Assembly: GCF_040412425.1 (NCBI RefSeq)
Contig: NC_089762.1
Span: forward strand, 20,891,147-20,955,146
Source of the DNA: Macrobrachium rosenbergii
Taxonomy: Eukaryota; Arthropoda; Malacostraca; Decapoda; Palaemonidae
Length of the DNA: 64,000 nt
Direction of reading: 5' to 3'
Shown: positions 1-10,478 of the stretch, in pieces
How the letters are laid out: every line of letters starts with the position of its first letter
Position numbering within the stretch: the stretch's first letter is position 1
Position numbers and translations under genes: made by a program
Notes under the pieces: generated by a model
The model's database searches: none
What the model saw: the letters and a program-made list of their open reading frames with translations, nothing else
What the model was told of the DNA's origin: nothing

Positions 1-520
1 ACCATGGGGGGTTAAGCTGGATGAAATGCTATCATTTAGGTCAATGGTGGGTCAGGAAGTTGGGTAAAACTTGCTTGTATGCAAGATGTGTATACTAACC
101 AGATAAAACCTCAGGTATATTAGTCTTTAGTTTCCAAATTCTTTTATGACCTGTGAGGGTCAGCTGGTAGTGCCCTTCCTTTCATATGAGAGTCCTGGGT
201 TTGATCCCAATGGGAGTTACATACTGTATTATTCTATTGAACATATGACTGTGTTGATTATTTCCAATATATGCACTCAGAAGCGTTATGTTGAATGACA
301 TGCAATCAACTGGGTTACTGATGGGTCAGGAAGCTAGGTAAACCTTGCTGGTATGTAAATTGTGTAGCCTGCCTAAGTAAAACCTTAGGTACAAAAGTAC
401 TTAGGGTCTAACTTATCGTACAATCTGTGTAGGTCTGTTGGTAACAACCTTGCTTTCATTTGAGAATCCTGGGTTTGATTTCAACATGAGTTAGAAATTT
501 TTCTACTACTCGATTATATC
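1..520 (+). repeat. Degenerate tandem duplication with tRNA-like modules
   Basis: Two diverged copies of a ~270-bp block lie in tandem (about 28-275 and 295-510). Both contain 'gggtcaggaag', 'aaaacct(c/t)aggta', and a tRNA-like stretch. The first (151-212) has an A-box-like 'cagctggtagtgc' and a B-box-like 'gggtttgatccc' (197-208). The second (421-482) has 'ctgttggtaac' and 'gggtttgattt'. The spacing fits a tRNA-derived SINE head. I see no cloverleaf good enough to call a working tRNA, so a tandem or dimeric SINE remnant is the best reading. Confidence 0.4.
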
Positions 521-1856
521 CAGAAAACTGAATTCTAAAACAACACAATACTGTGAGGGTTGCAGAAAAATGCACTATATTAAGAGGTACCACAAAAATT
601 TCATGATTTACTTACCCAGCAAAGCATTTATTTTTTGTTCCTTATTTGGTGGTGGATTTTTAATCTCAGACCGGTGTTGGAGAAATGACTGTATTAGCTC
701 AAACTGCTCAAAACCCAGAAGTTCAAACAACTGAAATGAAGTGAAAGAAATCTTAAAATTGTAACATACTCCTTATATACTGCTTATTTTAAATCTGTAT
801 CACATTCAAAGACATCCACAAATGACATGGATCAATGAAAGTGGAAATACAAAAATGTAGTCTGATGCACAGAAAATTTATGCTCTTCACTTGAAACAGA
901 ATGAAAATATTTATTTTAAAACTAATTACTGTATCTGGATATTTACCTAATGTTAAAGTCAGCTTACATCTTTGTGCTGTTAGGTGCGATCATCATTCAA
1001 AATAAATAAAAGAACAATGTGCTTGGCTGACCTGGACTGACTGTCTATAATCAACTGTTACCCATTAGGCAGTGTTGGAATATTTAAGTTCTTGTCATAA
1101 TTCTTCCTGCCCACCCACTAACATGTGGGAAGGCTGGGTGGGTTTCCACTGTAAGTACTTAAGTATCCAAATACTTAATTTCATCATAAAAATGTTCATT
1201 ATTTGGGATGAATCTTGCCTGCTATTAAAGTTAGCTGACTACCACATTCAGTGGTGGGTTAGGGCAGCCACAGAAAAGGAAAAATCTAAATCTAAACAGT
1301 TTTGCCTGTTGTGTGATCATTCCCGGTAAGTACTGCCTCCAAATGGTAAATCTCAGCAGGGTGAAAGGTCCTTGTAGCGAGACTTGTCGGAGGATCCTTA
1401 TTGGGAAAAATGACTATCTCACGGAGCACTAGTGACTCCAGTGCCAGAGTCAAATGCTCATAACTAACAGTCCAAAACTAAAGACAACGACCTTCAGATA
1501 TGAAGGTACACTCCAATACACCATGGTTTACCTTCATGCTCCCCAAACTAAATACTGGGATTTCCTAATCTACAGAGAGCAGAGAAAGGAAGATTCTCTT
1601 GCATTTGGTTTGGGAAAAAATCATCCCCACCATGATGATATGACTACAGTCTTTACAATTCCCATATACAACTTGATGTCTCAAACAAAACAAGGCAAAA
1701 CTGAGTTCCACATTCATTAAGCTGCATTGGCAACCTTCTCTAGTGAAAGGTTTTTAAGGACATTAAAAGACATGCTTACAGCATGGACATTGTGAGGTCT
1801 TACTTTTAAGCAATGGCAAGTGATCAGGATTCGACTTTATGTGTAATGACTTGATT
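521..1856. other. Unassigned non-coding sequence
   Basis: No gene, transposon terminus or clear repeat is recognised here. Short open frames (for example 1,072-1,329 and 1,454-1,720, both plus) resemble nothing I know. They lack splice-site or domain support and are probably chance. Confidence 0.5.
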
Positions 1857-2433
1857 AACCCTAACTGGGCGGATAGGCTTTTTTGATCCCCAATAATTGC
1901 ATATCAAACTCCCTGATATGAGTACTGTTATTTTGCACCGTAATATCTAAACAAATTTTGTGTAAAAACATTCCTATCACTTTAATGGGCCATAAAAAAC
2001 ATGTATAGCGCACTAAAAGGTACTGCATCTCCCCATCTCTGTACATCTCATAAATATTTTACAATAAATATACAGTACTCAGAAATTGTTACTGATTTTA
2101 GTTCTTATCTGTTATGATATCATGTCAGCTGTAATTGTAATTTTACAAAACAGAATTTTAAAAATTATTAGAAATAACAAGTATAACTTGATTAAATTAG
2201 CACATTTTTATAAGTGTCTTAGAACAGAGGCCCAATACAGGGTTGGAAATACTGTATTCACTTTCAACTGCCCATGGAAGATACAGAAATTTGTCTAGAA
2301 TTTTTTTCTTATACCATGTGCATTTGCATATACTTCTCTTTTCACTGATTTTTTTTTTTAATGCCAACCTCAAAGTTTGCCTGGTCTAGGGGTGTTCTTC
2401 ATGCATATTTTAGCTCATACAATAATGGTTAAG
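1857..2433 (-). mobile_element. TTAA-type MITE (family PB-2), diverged copy
   Basis: This stretch is homologous over its whole length to the reverse complement of the element at 18,724-19,524. Shared blocks include 'gggccataaa', 'actgcatctccccatctc', 'agttcttatctgttatgat' and 'accatgtgcatttgcatat'. The left end begins TTAACCCTAA, a decayed form of the TTAACCCTTAA terminus. The right end is eroded ('aatggttaagc'). TTAA plus CCC ends are typical of piggyBac-type elements. No coding capacity is seen, so it is non-autonomous. Confidence 0.6.
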
Positions 2434-2466
2434 CTATGTAGGAAAACTACACCATTCCATTCTTTT

Positions 2467-2583
2467 AACACAATAAATTCTTAACTCCTCCTCTTCAAGG
2501 ACTAAGTCTTATCTTAAGCATAGGAGTGTTTGGCCTCACAACACAATAAATTCTTAACTCCTCCTCTTCAAGGACTAAGTCTT
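2467..2583 (+). repeat. 44-bp direct repeat, period 73 bp
   Basis: A 44-bp sequence starting 'aacacaataaattctt' occurs identically at 2,467-2,510 and 2,540-2,583. The 29-bp spacer contains 'cataggagtgtttggcc'. Perfect identity suggests a recent local duplication or an assembly stutter. Confidence 0.85.
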
Positions 2584-3565
2584 TCTAGATAAGTCCTTAT
2601 AGCTAACTAGACAGAGCAGAGCTTCCTCTTAATTGCTTACTAAAGCAGTTAAATCAGGCACCATCTGCTAACTGGGAAGGGCTTTGCTTTGAAACTGCTC
2701 TTAGCCCTAAACAATGGGTAAAAAAAAGACATGTTCCCTTGAACAAACATACAAGAAAGAACTTGAATCTCACTAATACACTTTGCTGCAACAAGATCTA
2801 AAGGAAAAAGTACTTTGACAGTTAAGTTCTTAATGGAAGTTTTACCCAAAGGCTCAAACTGTGGCAAAGTCAAAATTCCATCCTAAAGGATAAGAAAATT
2901 TTGGGGTTTCCGGCTCAGGAGACTGAAAGGCCTCATCTAAAGTCATAAGTGATATTCAAGTTACCATGTCTCAGAAACGAAGACAGCACAAAGCAATATC
3001 AACCACCACAGTAGTTGGCAGTTAGTCAAGTCCAGCAACCTGAAGTATACACAAAAACTAACTTTTGGCCCCCTATAACTGTAAATATGCAGTTGACCGG
3101 GATGAAACTCTGGTTTTAGAGGTTTCCAAGGTCTCTAATCGTGCCAAGTTTCATCAAAATCTGTTAAGCTGTTTCCAGAGATCCAGATATTGATTTTTGG
3201 AGCTCAGGGAATGTGGTAGGGGTGGGTGGATGGGTGGGTTAGGGTCCTAACATACCTGTGGAACAATAACAGTAAAAGATACAGCCATAATACTTAGTTT
3301 TTCTGAAAGCTTGTATTCTCGAGAGGTGCCTTTTGGGGGTTTGTTTTTTAAAATAATGAATTTTAAAGGTACAGTGGGCCACTCAAAGTAGCCCCCAAAA
3401 CTCAAATTTCCTGATGCTCAGGTATGGACTGCTCAACATTAGAAGAGACGCCATTTTCTTAATGTGTGAAAAGCAAGTGGTGTCAGGAGAAGCTGACTGA
3501 CTTTCTGTCAATTTTCTCTCTATCTACATAATACTAAAACTCCGAAATGTTTGTTTGTACACTAG
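2584..3565. other. Unassigned non-coding sequence
   Basis: No feature is recognised. A GT/GGTGGG-rich patch (about 3,211-3,245) and a homopurine-poor AT-rich remainder are the only notable compositions. Confidence 0.5.
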
Positions 3566-3955
3566 ACCACATGATCAAGTATTAATTTAGCTGTGTCCTC
3601 CCCCTCCCCTTCCCTCCCCCTCCCTTTCCCTCTACCATCCCCCTCCCCTTCCCTTTCCCTCCCCTACCCGAACACAAGATCAAGTGTTCATATAGCTGTC
3701 GTCCTCTCTCCTTCCCTCTTCCATCCCCCTACCCACTCTGTTTCCCCTAACCTTCCATCTTCCCTACCCCTCCCCTTCCCTCTTCCATTCCCCTTCCTCT
3801 CTCCATTCACCCATCCCCCTCCCTTTCCTCTTCCATCCCCCTTCACCATCCCCTTCTCCTTCCACCTTCCCTCCCCTTCCAATTCATCCTTCCCCCTCCC
3901 TCTTCACTCTTCCCTCCCCTCCCCAAGCACAAGATAAAGTGTTAATTTAGCTGCT
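3566..3955 (+). repeat. Pyrimidine-rich minisatellite with a recurring ~28-bp anchor
   Basis: Blocks of CCCTCCCCTTCCCT-type sequence are separated by a conserved anchor, 'caagatcaagtgttaattt' + 'agctgt', seen at about 3,572-3,597, 3,673-3,699 and 3,930-3,955. A related CT block with the same 'ttaatttagctgtcctccct' start occurs at 5,827. The strand asymmetry is extreme (C+T on plus). The 114-codon open frame through it is only a low-complexity S/P/L translation. Confidence 0.8.
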
Positions 3956-3999
3956 ATTGGACATATCTTCATTCTTCCATTGTCTGTTCCTACCCCTCC

Positions 4000-5826
4000 C
4001 CTCCTCTTCGACTACAAAAATTTCAACCCCTTTCCTTTTTCCGAAATGGTCTCCCATTATAGCTAAAACTCTTACATTCTAGTAATATTCAATCATGTAC
4101 CTTCATTTTGCAACAAATTGGAAGTCTCTAGCACAATATTTCGATTTATATGAATTTTAAAAATATTTATATATATATATATATAACTTCGGCGAAAATT
4201 TCAGAAATTCTACAGTCATTTTCCGTAATTTTTGCACTGTTCTATATTAGCCGTTAATAAAGTTTTATATATGAAAATGAGGCCCAATTTCATTGTACAA
4301 TACAGCAAAAATACAACCCATGGTTGTAGCTTTTATCAGTTTGGAAATATTTTTATATAAATCACGATAAATGCCAAAATTTCAACCGGTCCTTTGACTC
4401 GGGAAATGGTAAAAAACACAATTTTATCTAAAACTCTACACGATCTAGTAATATTCAATCATTTCTTCATTTTGCCAATTGGAAGTCTCTAAACAATATT
4501 TCGATTTTGGTGAATTTCTGAAAAAAATTTCCAGGCAAAAATTTTTGAAATCGTAAACTGTTTTATAAGTCCCACATAACAGTTTTATAGATGGAAATGT
4601 AGCAATTTCATGGGAATACAACAAAATAACTCATGGTTGCAGCTTTTATCAGTTTTGAAATATTTTCATATAAATCACGTTAACTGCCAAAATTTGATAA
4701 ATTATGATGAAACATGGTAAAAGTAGAAGCTAAAACTCTTACATTCTAGTTATTAAATTAGTACCTTCATTTTGCAACAAACTGGAAGTCTCTAGCACAA
4801 TATTTCAATTTATGGTGAATTTCTGAAAAAAACGTTAACCGTAACTGAAGAGATACATCTCTGAAATTTTCTTCATGCAATACGTAATTTGAAGACATCG
4901 TTTTACATTGTATCCATAAAATTTTTATATGAAAATATAAATGTTAACAGAAAATACTCGTGGTTTGCTTTTGGAGTTTTAACATTTTTTTTTCTTCAAA
5001 ATTTGTTGTCAAGAATAAAATGGTGGACTCAAGCTGATTGTTTCTGTAATATTCAATCGTTTACCTTCATTTTGCAACAAAATTGGAAGTCCAGGTCATA
5101 TGTTGATTTATACTGGAATTTTTAAAAAACAGGCGCTGTTGCTTAATTTTCACATCATCAGATATTCGCCTCGTGGTTCATCCAAACTCAAGCCTTTATC
5201 ATTATCGTTACATAAGTTTTTATAATGGAAAATGTCGCAATTTCATGTACAATGATTGAAAAAATAACTCACAGTTTTAGCTTTTATCAGTTTTGAAATA
5301 TTTCCATATAAATCGATAATTAGAAAAATTTGACTTTATCAGTTTGAGGAAAGTAAAGCAATTAAGCTAAAACACTTACAGTCTAGTAATATTCAATCTG
5401 TTAGCTTCATTTTTCAACAAACGGGAAGTCTCTGACAATATTTCGATTTATGGTGAATATTTGAAAAAACTGGGAATTCATGCATCATTTTGTGATAATA
5501 TTTTCTCTGTGTAACTTTGATCGTTTAAAATTTGTTATATACTTAAATCATCGCCAATTTAGCGTACAATACAACTAAAAAAATTAACTCAGAAGAACTT
5601 AATCGTGATTTGTCATCAATTATAGATAGTTTTTTTCTGTCATATATTCCAATATTTATCAGGATATTTTTTCATTTCTGATGGGTGCATACTCTTCAGG
5701 CAATGACAAAAATTTGTTCCAAATAAACTCTTAATCTTAAAAACTAAGTGTGCTGTGAATTTTTGAAAAAATTTTGGGTTGTAGCTAATTTCTCCCATAA
5801 GAAATAACGTTTTTGTAAAAAATGGG
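4000..5826 (+). mobile_element. TTAA array element (family PB-1), copy I, mosaic
   Basis: This contains at least five degraded units recognisable by 'aatattcaatc...ttcattttgcaac' + 'ggaagtctct', at about 4,086, 4,449, 4,745, 5,050 and 5,390. They match the units of the better-preserved copies at 13,316-16,131 and 60,646-62,881. The right end reads 'aaaatggg' followed by TTAA (5,827-5,830), as in copy II. The left end is not clear. From about 4,830 on, segments unrelated to the unit but matching 8,871-9,590 are interleaved (see findings). No coding sequence is seen. Confidence 0.65.
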
Positions 5827-5830
5827 TTAA

Positions 5831-6115
5831 TTTAGCTGTCCTCCCTCTCTCCTTCCTTCTTCCATCCCAGTCATCTTTCCTACCCCTCCCCCTCCCTCTT
5901 CCATTCAACCTTTCCTTTTCCTCTCCATACAAAACTTCACCTTCCATCTTCCCTCCCCTCACCCTTCATTCCTCCATAAGTTCCCAGTTTTCTCCCCCTT
6001 CCACCTTATCCCTTCCCCAAGCTTTTCTCTTTCCCCTCATTTTTAAATCCCCTTCCCCTCCCCCTCCTCTTACCCCTTCCTCCCCTCCCCTATAAAAAAA
6101 TTGGCTGACTATTTT
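5831..6115 (+). repeat. Second pyrimidine-rich block
   Basis: CCTCCCTCTCTCC-type low-complexity sequence, directly after the TTAA at 5,827. It is compositionally like 3,566-3,955 and shares the 'tttagctgtcctccc' lead-in, so the PB-1 element appears to sit inside this minisatellite. The minus-strand open frames here are low-complexity. Confidence 0.7.
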
Positions 6116-6120
6116 TAACA

Positions 6121-6900
6121 GGGTTAATTTGGCTGTGGGTATGGTATGGGTATGGGATGATGGGTAGAAATGGTATGGTATTGATATAGGTATAAGGCTA
6201 GAGATATGGCTATGGGTATGGTACAGATATGAGTATGGGTATGGATATGGTATGGATATGGGTTTGGGTATCGATAAGGGTATGGTTATGATGCAGATAT
6301 GGGTATGGTGCAGATATGGGTAAGTACAGATTTTCAGTATTAAGATGTGGATATGGATATGGATATGGATATGGGTATGGAATGGATATGGATATGGGTA
6401 TGGGTATGAGTATGGTACAGATATGGGTATATGTATGGTATGGTAATGGATATGGGTATGGATATGGAATGGATATGGGTATAGGTATAGGTATGGATAT
6501 ATAAACAAATGGGTATAGTATAGATACCCTGGTGGTGGATCTTTTGTTAAAAATTAAATAATAAACATTGACAGGTCATGGATTTATGTGTAATACTAAA
6601 ACTCACGTTTGTTTCACTGGAAGGTAACAGAGTCTACTGCCACAGACTTTGCTGACTGTGGTAGGGTTTGTTTATGGGTGTGGACAAGGTGCTGAGTTGG
6701 CGACGTGCGGTTTGGGTATGGTGCGGATATTTTGGGCAATTTTATAATAGGTACAGACGCAGGTATGGGTATGGTATAGGTATGGGTATGGGAAATATGG
6801 GTAACAGTAATGGTAGATATGGGTATATAAAGTTACTGTATGGTATTAATTTAATGTATAGGTTGGGTTTGGGTATGGGCCTTTTTTTAAAAATGTAGTA
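6121..6900 (+). repeat. Degenerate GGTATG / GGATAT hexamer tract
   Basis: From 6,130 to 6,505 the plus strand is a run of imperfect hexamers (GGTATG, GGATAT, GGGTAT, GATATG). A thinner continuation runs from 6,705 to 6,890. The intervening ~200 bp is ordinary sequence. It translates to repetitive MGYGYGYG or HIHIPYPY strings that should not be taken as proteins. It is not the TTAGG arthropod telomere repeat. Confidence 0.8.
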
Positions 6901-7079
6901 ATTAAGCACGTGTCCCAATGGGTTATGGGTGGTCTAGCCTTAATTAAAAATTATAAATGCAATTTTGGTTTTTAATTTGACCTACCCTAGTTTTCCACAC
7001 ACACACACAACACACACACATATGCCAACATTCCACATCACATATGCATCCTCAAGGCTGGAAAATTACAGACTATAAA

Positions 7080-8060
7080 ATTGTATGCAATGGGAAAAAC
7101 TTCTTTAAAAAATGCTAAACATTTACAAATACAAAAATTAAAACAAAAATTGAAAGGAACACCTACCAAGGCAAGAGCTGAAGAATGACTAAAAAGACAG
7201 GGAGAAAATAAACATACGAAAGAAACCTATAGCAAACGTGGAGAGTAAACAAAAGGCAATTGACTATAAACAGCTAAATTGGGCGCGTTGGTACATTAGT
7301 TTTTATAGTAATATTCAATCATTTACCGTTGTCATTTTGCAACATAATTTTAAAATCATTTCTATAGCACAAATCTTAGAATGGTTCTGAACATTTATTG
7401 GAAAAAATTCCTGAAAAACCTTTAGGAGCAGAAAGCGGACCTTGAGGCGCCTCCTTGTATATCCAACATAGGTTCCCATACTACATCTGGGACAGGTAAA
7501 TTTATAAATAATGTTGGATTCTTTAGTCATTTTGGGATCAACTTCAGATTTACAGCTGCAATTCATATGAATTAAATTTACATTTCTTTTAAAACTTTTG
7601 TCATGAAGGAAAAACTTGCATAAATACATAATTTCATGTACAATACAGCAAAAGGTTGTTTACATTTTTGCAGTTATGGCTTTGTAGCGATGGATACAGT
7701 GGGATCAATTTTGCAGAAAAAATTAGCCAGAAATCTACTTCTTTATGAAATTTTAAAATTACTGGATCTGCCTGATAGTTGATGGTGTTAGAGTCCATTT
7801 TATAAAAACTAATTCAACACTGGTCACCCAATGACTCTCCACACAGCTGTTTATAGCATAATTGCTTGTTTGTTTAAAAATGTTTCTTTCAATTTTAAGC
7901 GTCTTTTTAGTCACTTTTTAGCTCTTGCCTTCTAGGTGTTCCTTTCAAGCTCTTGTTTTTCAATATTCAATCATTTTCATTTGTAAATGTTTAGAATTTT
8001 TAAAGAAGTTTTTCTGTTGCACAAGTGGCATTTTAGTATTTAAGTCTGTAATTTTCCAGA
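7080..8060. mobile_element. Penelope-like element remnant with inverted arms
   Basis: A left arm (about 7,105-7,265, plus) with 'ggaacacctaccaaggcaag' + 'agctgaa' reappears inverted at about 7,840-8,010 ('gctcttgcctt.taggtgttcc'). A GIY-YIG coding remnant lies between them on minus. The plus-strand left arm translates to a KLKGTPTKARAEE-like string, reminiscent of Penelope N-termini. Patches matching the PB-1 unit (7,308-7,400 and about 7,620-7,700) are mixed in. Assignment rests mainly on the GIY-YIG fragment. A (CA)n tract lies just upstream at 6,999-7,020. Confidence 0.5.
7434..7629 (-). pseudogene. GIY-YIG endonuclease fragment of a Penelope-like retroelement
   Basis: The minus-strand frame reads ...NIIYKFTCPRC...GTYVGYTRRRLKVR. 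A Cys-x2-Cys pair followed by Y-V-G and a T-x-R-x-L-x-x-R stretch is the hallmark of the GIY-YIG nuclease domain at the C-terminus of Penelope-like elements, where it nicks target DNA. Only about 65 codons look authentic. Downstream of LKVR the frame runs into sequence of the PB-1 tandem unit, so the catalytic Glu/Asn region is missing. No reverse transcriptase is visible nearby. I am fairly sure of the fold and family, less sure of the exact element. It cannot be functional. Confidence 0.6.
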
Positions 8061-8139
8061 TTTATGCATCGTGTGAATTTTTGAAAAACATTTTCTCTTC
8101 AACCTGAGATGTTTGTCAAGTCTGTTTTCCCCTCAGAAT

Positions 8140-8210
8140 ATTCTTATATATCACATTATATATATATATATATATATAATGTTCTTCAACTGAGATGTTT
8201 TATATTGATT

Positions 8211-8252
<42 letters not shown>

Positions 8253-8262
8253 ATATAAGTTT

Positions 8263-8298
<36 letters not shown>

Positions 8299-8560
8299 CA
8301 ACAGAAAATAACTCATATATATATATATATTTATCAGTTTTGAAATATTTTATATAAATCACGATAATATATATATATTTCATATATATATATATCAATA
8401 TATATATATATATATATAGAATAGATATGATAAAAAAGATATATATATAATTATAATATATAAATATATATACATTCTATAATATTCAATCATGTATATT
8501 ATTTGCAACTCCATTGGAAGACTCTTATCAGAATATTTCAGTTTATTGATATTGGTACTT
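8140..8560. repeat. (TA)n tracts interleaved with PB-1 unit sequence
   Basis: Runs of TATATA at about 8,155-8,180, 8,214-8,305, 8,316-8,331, 8,366-8,420 and 8,440-8,475 alternate with pieces of the PB-1 unit: 'ttatcagttttgaaatattt' at 8,331, 'taaatcacgata' at 8,354 and 'aatattcaatcatgta' at 8,484. In places single words of the unit are overwritten by TA. This is another interleaved mosaic. Confidence 0.65.
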
Positions 8561-9484
8561 GTCCTGAGGGATATTCAGAACCTTAATCTCTACAGATGAC
8601 CTGATTAAGTTCTTCTGGTTTGCCATGTACACGAAACAACTTTCTGTTCCTAAAATATCACAGGCAAAAAAGTTATGAAATCACAAAAGGGGTAGTAAAG
8701 CCCAGCCACAGGAGACAGATATAGAAGTCAGGGGATACAAAGGAACGGGTAGGGCTTAGGGCTTTACTCCTCAAACTGATAAATTATGATGCAACGGAAA
8801 AGTAGAAGTAGGAGTCTTTTCTCAATTAGTATAGAAAGTGAGTGCCATTTTATTACGCACAACGTTAACCGTACCTGAAGAGATACTCACTGGCTTTTCT
8901 TTAAGCAATACAATTTGAAGACATGTAGCAAATGTATCCACTCAGAAGCATGTGATCATATAAATGTAACTCTTCTTTGTGGATAACAATTTTTTTTCTT
9001 CTTCTTTGTTGTCAAGAATAATACGGTGGACTCATCCTGATTGTTGCTGTTGCTGAGACTAGAGTAATGTTCAACAAAAACCTGGGCCAGGTCAGTGTTG
9101 GGTGATACTGGAATCAGGCGCTGTTGCTTAATTTTCACATCATCAGCGGTGGTTCATCCAAACTCAAGCCTTGTCAACATGCATATCATAATGGCACTCG
9201 CTTTCTGTACTGATTGAGAAAAGACTCCTACTTCTACCTTTTGCTTTCATCATAATTTATCAGTTTGAGGAGTAAAGACCTAAGCCCTACCCATTCCTTT
9301 GTATCCCCTGACTTCCATATCTGTCTCTTGTGGCTGGGCTTTACTACCCCTTTTGTGATTTCATAACTTTTTTGCCTGTGATATTTTACGAACAGAAAGC
9401 TGTTTCGTGTACATGACAAACCAGAAGAACTTAATCAGGTCATCTATAGAGATAAAGGTTCTGAATATCCCTCAGGACAAGTAC
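8555..9484. mobile_element. Long inverted repeat, 303-bp arms
   Basis: The left arm 8,555-8,857 ('gtacttgtcctgagggatat...') and right arm 9,182-9,484 ('...atatccctcaggacaagtac') are reverse complements with few mismatches, and 324 bp lie between them. No open frame of interest or transposase is present. The form fits a foldback or MITE-like DNA element. The loop region, not the arms, supplies pieces found interleaved in 4,830-5,200. Confidence 0.8.
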
Positions 9485-9853
9485 AGCTAAAAATTCTCGG
9501 TCCTAGCTAATTTGTTCCAGAAGAAATTAGATTCGATTTTTTTCAATTCTGAGTTAATTTCTCCCATAAGAAATAACTGAAAATGGATTAAGCCATTCTG
9601 ACCACCAGCCATTACCCCAACCTTGCCTTTTTATACAAAACTTTACACAAATTACAATTAAATAAGTTCAGAGTTGAATAATTTTGTATCAAGCATTTTT
9701 ACATTTTTAAATGCATACTGTATAAAAAAAAATTGGCCTATGACCAATTTTGTAACGATGATAGACCGAGCGCCATAAGGCTAGGTAGCCTATAGGCACT
9801 ACCAGAATGTACTGCAACGGGTACACATGAAAACTTTGTTAATAATGATAACA
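9485..9853. other. Unassigned sequence after the inverted repeat
   Basis: It holds a PB-1-like scrap ('atttctcccataagaaataac' split around 9,550-9,570) and otherwise nothing recognisable. Confidence 0.4.
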
Positions 9854-10242
9854 TTGAAAAACAAGCCAGATTATCACATTAAATTAATAATACAGTATTT
9901 ATAAGCCAATTACTGTATGTCTGTTATCATAAAATTAAGAAAAATTTTCTAAATTGAACTCGGCAGCTTGTGGCAGATATAAACAAACCACAGCGCCACC
10001 CTGGTGGTGTATGATGGTACTAATTACATAAACATTGAGTATTTATGGTACATTTCATACAGAGTCTACAAAAATGCGCTGTGGTTTGTTTATATCTTAC
10101 AAGCTGCTGAAGCGTAATTTGGAAATTTTTTCAATTTTATAATAACAGACGTACAGTAATTCGCTTATAAATACTGTAACAGTAATTTGGCTTATAAATA
10201 CTGTATTATTAATTTAATGTGATAATCTGGCTTGTTTTTCAA
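9854..10242. repeat. Inverted repeat, ~145-165 bp arms
   Basis: The left arm 9,854-9,996 starts 'ttgaaaaacaagccagatta' and ends at 'aaccacagcgc'. It pairs with 10,077-10,242 ('gcgctgtggtttg...ctggcttgtttttcaa'). The ~80-bp centre includes 'caccctggtggtg'. The right arm carries an extra partial duplication of 'ggcttataaatactgta'. It is probably a MITE. No target duplication was identified. Confidence 0.75.
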
Positions 10243-10315
10243 CAGCAGCAGCAGCATGTGTGGGCTTTAAATGCTTTTAAATAAAGCATGGGAAGAACAT
10301 ACCAACAAAATGCCA

Positions 10316-10478
10316 ACTAGCGTGCAGCTGCCCGAAACTCTTTTTCTACAAACATCATATGATTCATCGGGTTGATTCGGATTGTTGTTTGAGCTCCGAC
10401 GCAAAATTTACTCAACATTTCGTGTTGAAATCCGATTATGTCGAGTTCTAGTACAGTTGAGGACCGGGGTTCTACTGT
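10316..10478 (-). mobile_element. Degenerate Tigger-like MITE end
   Basis: On minus the sequence starts TACAGTAGAACCCCGGTCC and continues with 'tcggatttcaacacgaaat' and 'cggagctcaaacaacaat'. CAGT-plus-C-rich ends flanked by TA are typical of pogo/Tigger-type non-autonomous elements. Only one end is convincing. The 68-codon minus frame here is the element read through, not a gene. Confidence 0.4.

Noticed and set aside
3593..3937. 114-codon plus-strand ORF, S/P/L/F-rich
   Set aside because: Pure translation of the CT-rich minisatellite; both strands are open only because of composition.
6121..6505. Telomeric repeat
   Set aside because: Hexamers are GGTATG/GGATAT and degenerate, not TTAGG or TTAGGG.
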